Positions 1-10,389 of a stretch of DNA of 64,000 bases are shown here, one piece after another. A program made the translations under genes and the position numbers. The notes under the pieces were generated by a model. It was not told where the DNA came from. It searched no databases and saw only the letters and a list, made by a program, of their open reading frames with translations. The DNA comes from Oegoconia quadripuncta (lineage: Eukaryota > Arthropoda > Insecta > Lepidoptera > Autostichidae), in contig OX438743.1 in assembly GCA_949316235.1 (NCBI GenBank), forward strand, positions 25,169,771 to 25,233,770. The letters run 5' to 3'. Every line of letters starts with the position of its first letter. Within the stretch, counting starts at the first letter, position 1.

Positions 1-650
1 TTTTGTGCGATGGCGAACCTTCACGCTCCTACAGGTTAGGTGGGCACTTGGGGTGTACCAGCTCGACCTAATGATCTTCGATTTGTCATATTTATTGTTG
101 ATAATCACACCGACGTAAATCGGCCTAAAAATCTCGGACTAATCCGTGTACATACATAAAGAACACAAACTTCCTCCTTTTTTGAAGTCGGTTAAAAAAG
201 TTATTAGTATTTATCCATGGTTGCTAATCTCCCTGATAATTTTTGTGCGATGGCGCCCTTCTCGCTCCTACAGGTTAGATGGGCAGTTGGGTGTACCAGC
301 TCGACCTGATGATCTTCGATTTGCCATATTTATTGCTGATAATCACACCGACTTTCTCTATACTTTTTCCATATAAACCCAAACTGTATCTACTTAGTTT
401 CCCTGTGTAAAAACTACAAAATCGTCTAAATATGAATGCCATTCTGATGTTTACCATGATTACACAAAAACTACTGGACCGATTGCGCTGAAATTACAAT
501 GGGACCAACTCGACGGTATCCCCTTTCATTTTAAAAAAGAACCATGTGAATTAACCGCCAAATCACGGAGATATCGGTGTACATACATAAAAAAAAATAC
601 GCCCCGAATACAGAACCTCCTCCTTTTTTGAAGTCGTTTAAAAAGAAGAA
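1..650. repeat. Interspersed repeat family Y, two adjoining partial units
   Basis: Two partial units follow each other: 1-130 and about 200-460 share the GTGCGATGGCG and CTCCTACAGGTTAG blocks. A third segment (about 460-650) ends in CTCCTCCTTTTTTGAAGTCG. The same modules recur at 36785-37190, 21370-21560 and 33279-33480. No convincing ORF. Class unknown; probably a non-autonomous element. Confidence 0.6.
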
Positions 651-654
651 ACTA

Positions 655-880
655 ATTGACAATGAAGGTACATCCATGCGTACCAATTCCTGAAGTCTGT
701 GTGAGCAAAATCGCGGGCAATGTCTAGTATATATAAAGAGTTAGATAATGACGGCTATACTATTTCAATAAATGCATGTAAGCTGTATAAATTGATTAAC
801 ATTTGCATGTAGGTGTATTAAGTATATTATTATCAAAACATTATTTAATATCTAACGATCGGCTAATACCATCTTCGACA
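655..880 (+). repeat. Tail block of a peptide-gene unit (possible copy 0)
   Basis: This stretch, starting AAACTAATTGACAATGAAGG, matches 6776-7020 and 17405-17640, which lie about 0.7-1.5 kb downstream of exon 2 in the two complete peptide genes. It suggests another unit to the left, cut by the repeat at 1-650. It could instead be an independent repeat, since it contains TCTAGTATATATAAAG, which resembles Helitron ends. Confidence 0.5.
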
Positions 881-900
881 GATATATTTTATTTTTACCC

Positions 901-1000
901 GACTATGGCGCAGCTTAAAAATGTAAAATGGACTATTTTAAGTGCACTCTGTGTCCGTACAAAATAAAGCATTTTTGAAGTACCTTACTACTTAAAACCT
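901..1000 (+). mobile_element. LINE-A 3' end fragment
   Basis: The stretch ending ACAAAATAAAGCATTTTTGA matches the 3' ends at 4680-4785 (+) and 24330-24400 (-), which belong to a CR1/Jockey-like LINE family. Non-coding 3'-UTR remnant. Confidence 0.5.
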
Positions 1001-1580
1001 TTCATTTTTAAGAAACTATAGGGAACGCATTCAGTTGAGGCAGTTGAAAACCCATAAGGAACAAGCCAAATTCCAAAAAATATTTCGCGTTGCCTTGTTT
1101 AATGTTTCTTGAGGTCTGTTTGTGTACTGTTACTTGAAGTCGGGAACTGTGTGTGTGAAGATTTTAAGAAGTTTTATGAAATTGAACCCATCCCACATTA
1201 TTTGAAAGCAGATACCTACCTGAAGTTACCTTATCATAAAGTGAGGTAATTACTTTTATGGTGACGATAGTTATCAGGTACCAGTCGGAGCTGACAGATT
1301 ACTAGTCGTGAGTGAGCCTTCAATTTCCCGGGCTATGGACGACAGAACCAACGCCATTGTGGATGTGCTGGTACCACAGCATATAGTTTTCCCAATAAAG
1401 TTTTCCCAGACATCTGTCGGTTAGGTTGGAAGGGTATGGCGGAAGCGAGGTGGGCTCGCTTTGCTTGCCATGCCCTTCTGTTAGGTTGACATAATATGCA
1501 TGAAGAAACGAAGTTTAGCCTTGTAATATAATGGCCAATGGATATTTCAGTTTATTTTATGGTATGTACAATATTTATAA
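1001..1580. other. Intergenic, no gene seen; small hairpin at 1420-1488
   Basis: I see no coding signal. A GC-rich imperfect hairpin (1431-1476) is flanked by direct repeats GTTAGGTTG at 1420-1428 and 1480-1488. Confidence 0.4.
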
Positions 1581-1800
1581 TCAACTTATTATAATATAAT
1601 ACAATTTATTATAAAAAACTAGCCCCAAGTCTCTGGTTGATGGAAAGGTACCCAGAAGGCTGGCCGCATTGCCTCGCTGTATAACGAGGCTGATTCTCTG
1701 ACCAAAGTATTGGCCAGCCCTCCGATCGTGGGATGCATCAACCAGACGCTCAGATAACTCCCTAAAAAGAGTGTGAGCACTGAGCATGGTCAATTGTCTA
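1581..1800 (-). mobile_element. REL-endonuclease LINE, C-terminal ORF fragment
   Basis: The minus strand encodes about 60 residues with FRELSERLVDA and QRISLVIQRGNAASLLGT, then a stop and an A/T-rich 3' end. The matching DNA at 11700-11860 lies just downstream of a CCHC/RPD endonuclease-like region, so this is the C-terminus of the same retroelement protein. Confidence 0.6.
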
Positions 1801-2049
1801 TCGGAAATATAATAGAATGATTAATGTTAGGACAGGTTTTCGGTATTGCGGTAATTAATTTTACGGCAATTTGAAACAACGGTGAATAAGTGAAAAGGCC
1901 AATCAAAATGCGGAAATCTAATACAAAACACAACATAATTTCGGATAACAGAAAAATGTCTAACTAATAAATGTGTAGGTAAATAGGCATTAAAGATTGA
2001 TATATCTCTTCGCTGGGGATACTACCTAGATATCCGCTGTAGCTGCGTC

Positions 2050-2300
2050 AATCGGAAGTGCAGTGTATCGGTAAGGAAACGAGAGATTCACGTAGGTACA
2101 CAAGTTATTCATTTATCTGACTCTAAACTATCCAAAACTGTATTACATTAGACACGGTACACGAGGGCGGGTTAGCGACGAGTGCGGCGGGAAACGACTG
2201 GCGAGCCCACGCGGTGCAATCGTTCGCTAACCCACTGATGACATTTGAGTACGCATTACGTCACATACATTGTGTCCCTGCAAATGTTAAAACGTTAGCG
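2050..2300 (+). repeat. Repeat with an inverted partner at 22.7-23.6 kb
   Basis: The segment contains ACACGAGGGCGGGTTAGCGA and TACGCATTACGTCACATACA. The same sequence occurs in reverse orientation at 22670-22775 and 23445-23575, where a LINE splits it. Non-coding; class unknown. Confidence 0.6.
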
Positions 2301-2815
2301 GAATAACAATATTCGGAACAAAAAATATCCCAATACAATAGATAGGTAACCGTCTATGCTACTATCGCAATTCGCCGCGTTTTGTCCCAATTTAGAATGC
2401 AGATAATTAACTTTTCGCATATCGCTACTTGTCAGCTGTTAATGGAACCCTGTTTCTATTTTAATCAATTATTCGGGTAAATATTATGATATGGGTAACA
2501 ACACTGCATACTTTAAAACCCCCGATTGTAGAACGACGAGTGTTAAGTGTTCGACGTAGTTGTTTGTATGGATTGTTTTCAAAAAAGTGGCGCCGCAATC
2601 TGTCAATAAGTTCATGTTAGAACTTTTTTTCTATAATGCATCATCCTGGAACTTAAATTATCAATACTAATAAAAATACACTTGTTAGATGGAGGCCTAA
2701 TGTTTTTATGTAAATTCAATATACCTATATTAATAACCTTAGCATAAGTTAATAACTAAGTTTTGTCGTTTACCTGCAGTGTCCCAACGATTGATACTCA
2801 ACTTTATGCAATGCA
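2301..2815. other. AT-rich intergenic, nothing recognised
   Basis: No open frame, repeat match or structured element noticed. Confidence 0.3.
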
Positions 2816-2819
2816 GTAC

Positions 2820-3240
2820 ATCAATGAAATTTGATGTCATGAAAATCGGTTAATAGGCCTCTCCCATACATTTCCGATTTGTAGTTTTTCATAGTAACCG
2901 ACAAATGCAGTACATTTTTTAAATTAGAACTAAAAGACGGATAAAAGAGATGAGATTGTTGAGATGGATGAGTGGAGTGACGCGGAGGGATAAAATTAGG
3001 CATGAGTGTAATATAGTGTAATATAGACGGGGAGTGTAAGAGAATGATGAATAATGAATGTTGATGGATGGAAAGGAAAAGGAAGACCATGGAAAAGATG
3101 GATGGATTGTGTGAGGAATGATACGAACGACACGAGCGTGAATGATGATTTAACGGCCGATAGAGCAGATCGTGAAAAGAGACGTACTGCGCCGACCACA
3201 ATTAAATTAGGACCAGGGCAAGAAGATGATTGCTAAAAGG
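2820..3240 (+). mobile_element. LINE endonuclease/RT 3' end fragment
   Basis: The plus strand encodes GRPWKRWMDCVRNDTND and then VNDDLTADRADREKRRT, a tail common in insect endonuclease-reverse transcriptases. The 5' part (2820-3010) matches the repeat at 9335-9530. Truncated, non-functional. Confidence 0.6.
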
Positions 3241-3289
3241 ATCTGTGTTAAATGATAGACTTCTAAATCTTACACATGCGTAACTTTAA

Positions 3290-3400
3290 TTAAAGTTTCG
3301 GTTTATTTGTTCATTTTGAATATTTGAAATGGAAATCTTGTTTGGAATATTGTTAGGTGTATAAATGCTCGTAACGCCTACCTATCGTGTTTTTAATTCG
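3290..3400 (+). repeat. Conserved block upstream of the peptide promoter, unit 1
   Basis: The block around TTTATTTGTTCATTTTGAAT and CTTGTTTGGAATATTG is also found at 10295-10380 and 17760-17850. Here it runs straight into the promoter; in units 2 and 3 retroelements separate them. It therefore marks the ancestral left part of the duplicated unit. Confidence 0.6.
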
Positions 3401-3480
3401 TTTCTTAATTACAGGAATAATATCAATTACAGCTGTGAAATTATAATGAAATGTATGGCGGGTCCGCATCTCTATATATA
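3395..3480 (+). promoter_or_regulatory. Promoter of peptide gene copy 1 with TATA box
   Basis: A TATA box (CTATATATA, 3472-3480) lies about 75 bases before the start codon. Upstream, TTTTTAATT, ATATCAATTACAGCTGTGAA (with E-box CAGCTG) and ATTATAATGAAATG are conserved with the promoters of copies 2 and 3. The shared TTATTC motif about 25-30 bases after the TATA box is a likely start-site region. Confidence 0.6.
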
Positions 3481-3554
3481 CTCTAACATATTTGAAGAAA
3501 AGATTATTCACCTTCCCTTCAACCACAACAATTAACCAGTCATTGAATGTGAAA

Positions 3555-6094
3555 ATGACAAAATATTTTTCGTGGAGTTTCTTATGCAGTAAGTATATAA
3601 TAGTAATTATTATTAATTATGAAGTAGCTTGGATCTAGTCTGATATATAGATAGTTTCTGTTTTATAGTATCTATAAATTTATTGAAAGGAAGATTTTTT
3701 ATATCAATAGGAACCTTATTGAAAAAGCGTATACATAACACTTTAAATGACTTATTATGTGACCTGCAAGTTTATCTTTATTTCTTTGTATTGACTTCAT
3801 GTTTATCACTATTTTTCTTAGATGATGCAATTACTTAGATGGTACTTTGAAGGGAAGGTTAGAATGTTATAAAGTTTAAACTTATCTGTAAGTGAAACTG
3901 CAGGTCTCAATTGGTAATTCGCACGAACGGCTCGTTTCTGCAATACAAAAATTATATTTATAACCGCGGCATTTCCCCACAGCAGAATACTGTAAGACAT
4001 CAAGGCATGGAAATATCTAAAATATACTAATTTAACAGTATTTACGTCTAATATTGGTCCAATTTTTTTGACTGCATACGCTGTAAAGCTGGGCCTTTTC
4101 ACCCATCCCGTATTATTTTAAAAGCATTGTTTTTTGCATTGTCCCAGTCCATATCATCGTACTGTATTGTATCCTGGGGTACAACAACAAAGACTCTAAT
4201 GTTACGACTCGAAAGAGCACAGAAAGCGGTCTTTAAAGTTATGTTATGTAAACCGATTAGACTTCCTACCACTGAGTTGTAGGCGCTATGGAAGGTTCAC
4301 TCGATACGTAAGCTCTTCGTTTTAGACAACAAGAATAATGATAGTGTTTTTAAACTTTATAGAGTTATGCTAATAATAATGATAAAACTTCCTATAATAA
4401 TTATATTGGTATAATACATTTGGTTTCACTACAGAAATGTTACGTGCGTTTTTCAGTAAGCGGTACTGGCAGAATAATCAGCGCTGTGGTATGGACCACT
4501 GTCTGTACTGCAGCATATGCTGAGTCAGAGCCCTTTCAGTGCACAGTTATTATTAACAAAAATTTCACAATTAATAATGAAATATTATAATATAAAATAA
4601 TAATTAATAATTTTGTAATATGAAAACTTTTTTTTTAAAGAGGGACCCATCTACTTTCTTGCTTGATCTTCTCAGGGGAAAATTGCCTTTTGAACAAGCA
4701 AAATCTTTAAAAATGTAAAATCTGACTATTTTAAGTGTGCCCTGTGTACCTACAAAATAAAGCATTTTTAATTTGATTTGATTCAGTAGGTACAGCTGTT
4801 CGGTGCTTTCATATATTTATTCTGTTGTGTTAATTACATAGGGTTTATTGTTTGTGTTCTTCTATTTTGGTTATTGTATGTACTGTGCAATGAATATATT
4901 TTTTTTAAACATTAAAAATGGTCCTTTATTAAAACTATTGTATTATTACTGTGCTTACTGCATGCATATTCACACTTCACATTCCAAATTCCACATTCAC
5001 ACTTACAAGCTCGTACTATCCCAATACTGAGAAAAACTTATAGAATGATACTTGAGATTATTCTACTTCTTCCGTCTGATCTGAATTTGAACAGTATTAA
5101 ATATATAATATATTAATGAGAGTAAGACTCGATCTCAATCTTGAAACTGCCCCGTCAATACGGCCCTTAGTTTCAAAAAAAAAAGAAGCTATTTTACAAA
5201 AGACAATAATAAATAAAATAAGATATGCGTGCGTGTGTGGTGGGAACAGACTCAGCGTACTACAGTAGCAACCGTTTTTTTTTATTTACGTACACATCGC
5301 AAACAAACATCTATCAATAAATATTAAATATTATAAAGTAGAATTTGAGGATATTATGTACTGAAACACATTCACTCACACACTGCTTCACGAATTTACA
5401 TCATTTCATTATCCACTTCATTGAATATTTTCTTAATTTCCCTTCATTTCTAAGGATCGGAGTTTGGAGGCTGATATCTGGGACTCGGTGTTGCGGATAT
5501 CAATTGGCAATGCCGTTTTTAGGGTTCCGTAGTCAACAGGGAACCCTTATAGTTTCTGCATGTCCGTTTACCGTCTGTCTGTCCGTTCCTTTCGCGTATC
5601 CTGTAGCCCAAACGGCTTGACTGATTTCAAAGTGCATGGTGTCATCATACGTCTTGATACTAGCAGAGTCATAGGTTTTTTTTTTTTTTTTTAAAAAAAA
5701 GGATACATTCTATGGTAAAAAATCCAACATGACGTCCGCAAGTTAGAAAATACGGTGTCGGGTTTTTTGTTTTTTAAACTTATATATATATAGTTATTTG
5801 TTTTGTATTTGTATTGTAAGACACTGATTTTCAGTGAGTGCCCCGTGAGAGAAAGAGAGTATAGCTGAGGTATTAATAAAATATTGGATTTAATTGATGC
5901 ACTTACCATATTGTCCTTTGTTTTCAGATGTAACGATCATGTTGCTGTTGTCCTTGAGCGTCACAGAGATTTATTCTGACATTTATTCTGACCATCGTAA
6001 ATATATCAGCTCATATGCAAGAAAGAGACCGAAGAAGTACTCACGTTTCAGAGCTATAGATATTCATGTTTTTGGTAGAGTTGTTATTGGTTAA
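3555..6094 (+). CDS. Small basic secreted peptide, copy 1 (2 exons)
   Basis: Exon 1 is 3555-3588 (ATG, 34 nt, donor A|GTAAGTAT) and exon 2 is 5928-6094 (acceptor TTTGTTTTCAG, stop TAA). The intron is about 2.3 kb. The split codon joins in frame as Asn, giving 66 residues. The first 25-28 residues form a signal peptide (MTKYFSWSFLC from exon 1, then LLLSLSVTEIYS); the mature part of about 40 residues is rich in Arg/Lys and Tyr (SDHRKYISSYARKRPKK). Copy 2 has the same structure with an open frame and one in-frame codon indel, which supports a real gene. I do not recognise the family. It has no cysteine in the mature part, so it is not a defensin; a basic antimicrobial, venom-type or regulatory peptide is possible but unproven. 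Confidence 0.65.
3640..4110 (-). mobile_element. LINE-A (CR1/Jockey-like) RT C-terminal fragment, in intron
   Basis: The minus strand encodes YSILLWGNAA and IFVLQKRAVRANYQLRPAVS, the post-RT region of a non-LTR element. Related fragments lie at 21060-21370, 22780-23440, 46970-47340 and 59585-60160. It is in the intron of peptide copy 1 and is 5'-truncated. Confidence 0.7.
4140..4380 (+). mobile_element. LINE RT fragment
   Basis: The plus strand reads WGTTTKTLMLRLERAQKAVF and then VMLCKPIRLPTTEL before a stop, a typical post-RT segment (LERAQKA...R.PT..L). Short remnant inside the intron of peptide copy 1. Confidence 0.5.
4400..5100 (+). repeat. Intron segment duplicated between peptide copies 1 and 2
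   Basis: Blocks around TAAGCGGTACTGGCAGAATA, CAGCATATGC and ACATAGGGTTTATTGTTTGT recur in order at 15600-16000 in the intron of copy 2. In copy 1 they are interrupted by a LINE-A 3' end (about 4540-4785). This shows that the duplication includes intron sequence. Confidence 0.65.
4540..4785 (+). mobile_element. LINE-A 3' UTR
   Basis: This stretch matches 24310-24550 in reverse orientation, including TCTTCTCAGGGGAAAATTGC and ACAAAATAAAGCATTTTT. Non-coding 3' end inserted in the duplicated intron of copy 1 and absent at the matching place in copy 2. Confidence 0.6.
5515..5660 (+). repeat. Interspersed repeat, GGGTTCCGTAGTCAACAGGG family
   Basis: The segment from TTTTTAGGGTTCCGTAGTCA through the CTGTCTGTCCGT run also occurs at 16195-16350 in copy 2's intron, so it predates that duplication. 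Non-coding. Confidence 0.6.
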
Positions 6095-7040
6095 ATTTTT
6101 AGGGGTTAATTTGATAATGGAATATAGAAGGTTGTACTGTACATCTAAAGTAGGGCCAATTTAATGGATCACAATTGACATTTGTCAGTCCAACGTCATA
6201 TTGAGGTGACCTGCTTTAAAACCTGCTAATTGCGGTGAAATTCACGCATAAGCCAAGTTTAAGCTTTGTTAGTGTATGACGTGCTATTGCCATAGTGAAA
6301 AGGATCGAAGGCCCGCCGTTACAAGGTTCGTTATTGGATATTGATAAAATGTCAAATGTGATCTATTAAATTAGCCTTCCTGTAAATATTAAGTAATTTA
6401 TTCAATCATCATGCATTTGAAAATTATTTCTGGAATATTACAGACGCACTATATCTATCTTTTTATATATACTAAAAATCATTAACCATTTATTCTTCAG
6501 TTTGTGAGTACAATCAACTATAGCTATGTTCGCATCGCAATTATGATTAAGAACCCTCAGAGTCAGTCGCTGCAAAAAGCATTGCTTCCCGCACGGACAG
6601 TTTTACGTGGCCAGCTCGAGAGTGAGCTCACCTAGCAGCTTGATCGTGTTAGCATGTGAAGGCAGACCCTCTAATGTAGTATATAGGGGTTGCTAGAGGT
6701 ACTTTGAGTATACAGTGAAAAAAGTAGCCTTAAACCTTAAGTATACGTTTCATGTACGATAAATAAATATAAAAGAATAAACTAATTGACAGTGAGGGTA
6801 CATCTCTGCGTACCAATTCCTGAAGTCTGTGCGAGCAAAGCTGCGGGCAAGGTCTAGTATATATAAAGAGATAGATAATGACGTACATATTATTTCATAG
6901 TTAATTCATAAATGCATGTAGGCTGTATAAATTGATTAACATTTGCACGTAGGTGTACTAAGTACATTATTATCAAAACATTATTTAATATCTAACTATC
7001 GGCTAATAAAGTAATAAATCCTCACAGATATATTTTATTT
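6095..7040 (+). repeat. Downstream block of peptide unit 1
   Basis: About 0.9 kb after the stop codon is collinear with 16715-17640 of unit 2, for example GTACATCTAAAGTAGGGCCA, CGTGGCCAGCTCGAGAGTGA and GTGTTAGCATGTGAAGGCAG. It probably includes the 3' UTR; no polyadenylation signal is close to the stop, and the first clear AATAAA-like run is near 6762. Confidence 0.7.
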
Positions 7041-7049
7041 TATATTCTA

Positions 7050-7165
7050 AGGCGTGTAAAGTCCTCAACCCGCATTGGGCCAGCGTGGCGGACTATGGCC
7101 CATACTTCCTCATTATACCAGCGAAGGCCTATATCCCTGCAGTGGGATGTTTACGGGCTGATGAT
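7050..7165 (+). mobile_element. LINE 3' end (GGGCCAGCGTGG type)
   Basis: ACCCGCATTGGGCCAGCGTG, then CCCTGCAGTGGGATGTTTAC and a GATGATGAT tail are typical of lepidopteran LINE/SINE 3' ends. Partial matches lie at 17690-17745 and 57200-57345. Confidence 0.55.
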
Positions 7166-7169
7166 GATA

Positions 7170-8010
7170 TTTTATTTTCACCCTGCAGGAAGGAAGGGTT
7201 ATGAACGTCATTTTATATGACTTTAAAAAAAAAGATAGTGGCTACAACTGTAGCACAAGTGTACCTTTACGCAGTTCGAAACATTTCCTCACATATTTTT
7301 AGAATTATATTAATAAATAAGGTGTTTTTCACTCCTTACTTTATCTTAGAAAATTAAAAAATATTTAAAACCATCTCAGTGTCGCAAGGTGGAGTCAAAA
7401 AGGTCTCCAACTAAATCATTCACTATAACGCTGGTATTCAGTCCTCCAATTGAAGCACGATTGTGCACCATAAAACAAACGGCAACAGGTACGCCGCCTG
7501 GATTGCCGGATGCTTTTTCATCGACGTTGAAATTAATTTAGACGCAAGACCATAGGAGCCATCGCTCGTGTGTCATTTTATTTTCCGCTATCAAGTGCGC
7601 GTCGATAATCTGGAAGACGGTGATAAGTGTCTGGGAGCTTCCGTTGTGTCGTGTGGACAAACACTAGCGCCAACTAGGCGCTTCGAAGCAGCCCCTGACT
7701 GAACTAAACCCGACTCCAGAGAGGTAGGTAAGACACCCGCGATCCTCAATCCTTTTAAACGCATCGAAGGAATCGCGTTTTATTGACGCCACCACCTCCT
7801 ATTTTCTGTAGTTGAAACTGTTTCGGAAAAAAAGTAATTCAGAGTGACCACTAATAAATTGTAAGTATGCCGTTCATTAGTCGACAGTTTTCGGCTCTTC
7901 GCAGAGACAAAAATATCAGAGTTAGTTCGTTCAATTATCCGTAGTGAACAATGATTGTTGGCCCTCCAGCTTTATGTTTTAAGTAATTTTATTACATATT
8001 TTTGGGATTA
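7170..8010. other. Intergenic, no feature recognised
   Basis: Mixed-composition DNA. I found no convincing ORF, splice-bounded exon or match to repeats elsewhere in the window. Confidence 0.3.
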
Positions 8011-8016
8011 TTATAA

Positions 8017-9335
8017 TAGGTTGTCGGAAAAGTTCGCGGTCTTTTTGTAGTAGATAGATATATAAAGCGTTTATTTACATATTACAGAAACACATACAAA
8101 AATATTCGACCGCAACAGTCATTCTCTTTGGTGTCATTCTTACGAAATGTAGCCTTATTTCACAGTAGTAAAAATATTAAAGATTTTTTCAGTGACATGA
8201 AATGTTTATTAAATGAAGTAATGTCCATTTAATTCGACAATCTTTCGCCATTTTGCTGACAGAACCATTATCCCGTCGCTATATAATTTTCGGTGCTTAT
8301 GAACGAAAACCTGATTTAAATTTTATTTATTTATTTATTTCTTTTTCCATCTTACTTCTATCATTACAGGTTTGGTACCTAATTCGATAGTGCGTGCATG
8401 TATTAAAAATATATACAATTTATATCCCTTCCCTATAACATATGACTTGTAAGGCTATCCTTGTGAATTCACTCAAGGCGCAACAGAATATGTCTACCTC
8501 GTCGGCTATGAGGTTGAGAGTGCGAAGCGCATGCGTCAACGGAGCCTCCTTCAGCAGGTTGGTGCGCGCGCGCGGCACCGCCAGCAGGGCCGGCCGCCTG
8601 CGCCGCCGCACCATCTCATTCGGAACGCAGAATGATATTTGCCGCAATATATCTCCATTGTACACCTTCCCTCTTAGTACTTTAAGGACATATGAGGCGA
8701 GTGTGAGCTCCCTTCTAACTCTCAGCTCATTGTATCCTACCATGCCCAGTATAAAGAGAGTTGAAATGAGAAATTATTTATACAGTCTTCCCTTGAAAGC
8801 AATTTTACTCCATTTAAAGAGTTTTGCAAAGAGCGGAATAAATGTTAATCCGAATGTTTTATGTGTGGACTGTATGGAGAATGCAGTAAAACTTCCCAAC
8901 CAAGGTTCATCAATTTTTGTTTAGTCGACAAAGATGTATGCGGTCGAGCATTCTCCTGGTGTAAGACTACACCTTTCCCATTTATTAATTCTGGGCGTAT
9001 TTCTTCAAGAGCTTGTGTCAGATTTTCTAGTTGCTGACAGTAGACATAATGAATTAATCGTTTAGCCATGTCGCAAAAGCTCATGCTCATACATATTGCC
9101 TTTCCAGTCCCACCATACACACAACATGACTTTGTTCGGAATGAGGCCAGGCTTTGAGACTATTTGCGATGGCTCATCTCGCTTAGACAAAGATCATGTT
9201 CGAACATTATTATCGTAGGTGATCCACTTCTCATCGCCTGTTACTAATCTTTTCAATTAGTTTGACATTAAAATCTAAAATGAAGCGATATTTTTGAAAT
9301 TACACGTCGTGGATAAAAATTCGTCATTATCATCA
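8017..9335 (-). mobile_element. Dead mariner transposon (cecropia/mori-like), split by a LINE
   Basis: The minus strand encodes mariner transposase pieces: GKAICMSMSF, VVLHQENARPHTSLSTKQKL and GWEVLLHSPYSPHIKHSD (catalytic HQENARPH...YSPHIKHSD region). After an interruption come YSDGIMVLSAKWRKIVELNG and HYF, the usual C-terminus. One end (GGTTGTCGGAAAAGTTCGCG near 8017) resembles a mariner inverted repeat. Stops and frameshifts break the gene, and a LINE occupies about 8318-8748. Non-functional. Confidence 0.7.
8318..8748 (-). mobile_element. 5'-truncated LINE inserted in the mariner
   Basis: The minus strand encodes LGMVGYNELRVRRELTLASY and VLKVLRGKVYNGDILRQISF, a post-RT LINE segment, with a (TTTA)n 3' tail at 8325-8345. 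Mariner coding sequence resumes on both sides, so this insertion is younger than the mariner. Locally GC-rich (8560-8615). Confidence 0.65.
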
Positions 9336-9530
9336 TCATCATGTCAGCCACAAGACGTCCACTGCAGGACAAAGGCCTCCCCCATCGATTTCCGATTTGA
9401 AGTTTTCCATAATGCCCGACAAACGCAGTACACTTATTTTAGTTAGATTTTACTATAAAGTGGATGGAAGAGATGAGAATGTTGAGATGGATGAGTGAGT
9501 GACGAGGATGGATAAAATAAACACATCATC
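9335..9530 (+). mobile_element. LINE 3' region fragment
   Basis: The CATCATCATCATG run, GTCCACTGCAGGACAAAGGC and GAAGAGATGAGAATGTTGAG match the start of the fragment at 2820-3010. Non-coding remnant. Confidence 0.55.
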
Positions 9531-9830
9531 AGCAAAGAGTGTACAGTGATAACTGGTCGCATTTGGAAGATCATTGATGTATATTAAAAACAACAGTGGT
9601 CCCAAGATACTACCCCTGCGGAACACCGACTTGACTGAATTTTACTGCCGATGTATATACACCAACGTCGCATTTAGAATCCATCTTTGGGGTTTTGACA
9701 TATTGTATCTTATTGCTCAAAAATGAGTTAAGCCAATTGTTTTCTAACCCTCGAATACCATAGAATTGGCACTTCGACAAGAGCAGGTCATGTGATACAA
9801 AATCAAATGCCTCGCTCATGTCAAAGAATA
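9530..9830 (-). mobile_element. Reverse transcriptase catalytic fragment
   Basis: The minus strand encodes SEAFDFVSHDLLLSKCQFYG, FLSNKIQYVK and QVGVPQG. One extra G then shifts the frame before [20 protein letters not shown] and LFADD, the RT palm with its active-site F/YADD. It is a 5'- and 3'-truncated copy of a CR1/Jockey-group LINE. Confidence 0.7.
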
Positions 9831-9839
9831 TGGCTGTGA

Positions 9840-10160
9840 CTGGCTAGACTATAATTCCTCGTTGCTCAAATTCTTATTAGTAACGACTCACCGGATTTTT
9901 CCAAGTGTCGGTGATAGTAGGTCATCAGATTCCCTCACGGTCGTTGATGTGTGAGCTCCGACTCCTTTGAAGTCCATCTCATTTTCGATGTGCAGACATA
10001 ATATTACTATTAACGTCGTCACCGCGCCGTTTCCGGCACTACCAGCGCCACCAGGTTTAATTCCCATAGCAAACCGCGTATTACAATAGTCAGTTGACCG
10101 TTCGAATAATGAATTCTATCGCTATATTATCGCTATCGACGACATATTAGTATATAGGTA
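9840..10160 (+). repeat. Repeat family X, truncated copy
   Basis: The stretch from ACGACTCACCGGATTTTTCC through CCGTTTCCGGCACTACCAGC to GAATTCTATCGCTAT matches 24920-25210 and 61730-61990. It ends next to a Lep1-like Helitron end. Confidence 0.6.
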
Positions 10161-10285
10161 GAATATACCCTGCATTAAGACATAGGATATGTTTTATCGC
10201 GATAAAGTGAGTAGTTCCCGCGAAATAAAAATCCGCGATAAAGTTATTCCACGTAGGCGAAGCCGCGGGTGGAAAGCTATAGATC
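10145..10285 (+). mobile_element. Lep1-type Helitron 3' end
   Basis: TAGAATATACCCTGCATTAA, then CGCGATAAAGTTATTCC and GCGAAGCCGCGGGTGGAAAG, correspond to the 3' half of the element at 53895-54080. The final CTAGT is degraded here. Confidence 0.55.
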
Positions 10286-10289
10286 ATTC

Positions 10290-10388
10290 ATAATTAGAAT
10301 TTTGGTTTATTTGTTCATTTCGAATATTTTAAATTGAAAGCTTGTTTGGAATGTTGCTAGACATTTAACACATTCTTTCTACGTCCTA
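10290..10388 (+). repeat. Conserved upstream block of peptide unit 2
   Basis: Matches 3290-3370 and 17755-17850 (TTGAAAGCTTGTTTGGAATG). Retroelement fragments follow it, separating it from the unit 2 promoter by about 2.5 kb. Confidence 0.6.
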
Positions 10389-10389
10389 C

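Noticed and set aside
3054..3236. Possible small protein GRPWKRWMDC...
   Set aside because: Matches a common LINE endonuclease-RT tail, not a host gene.
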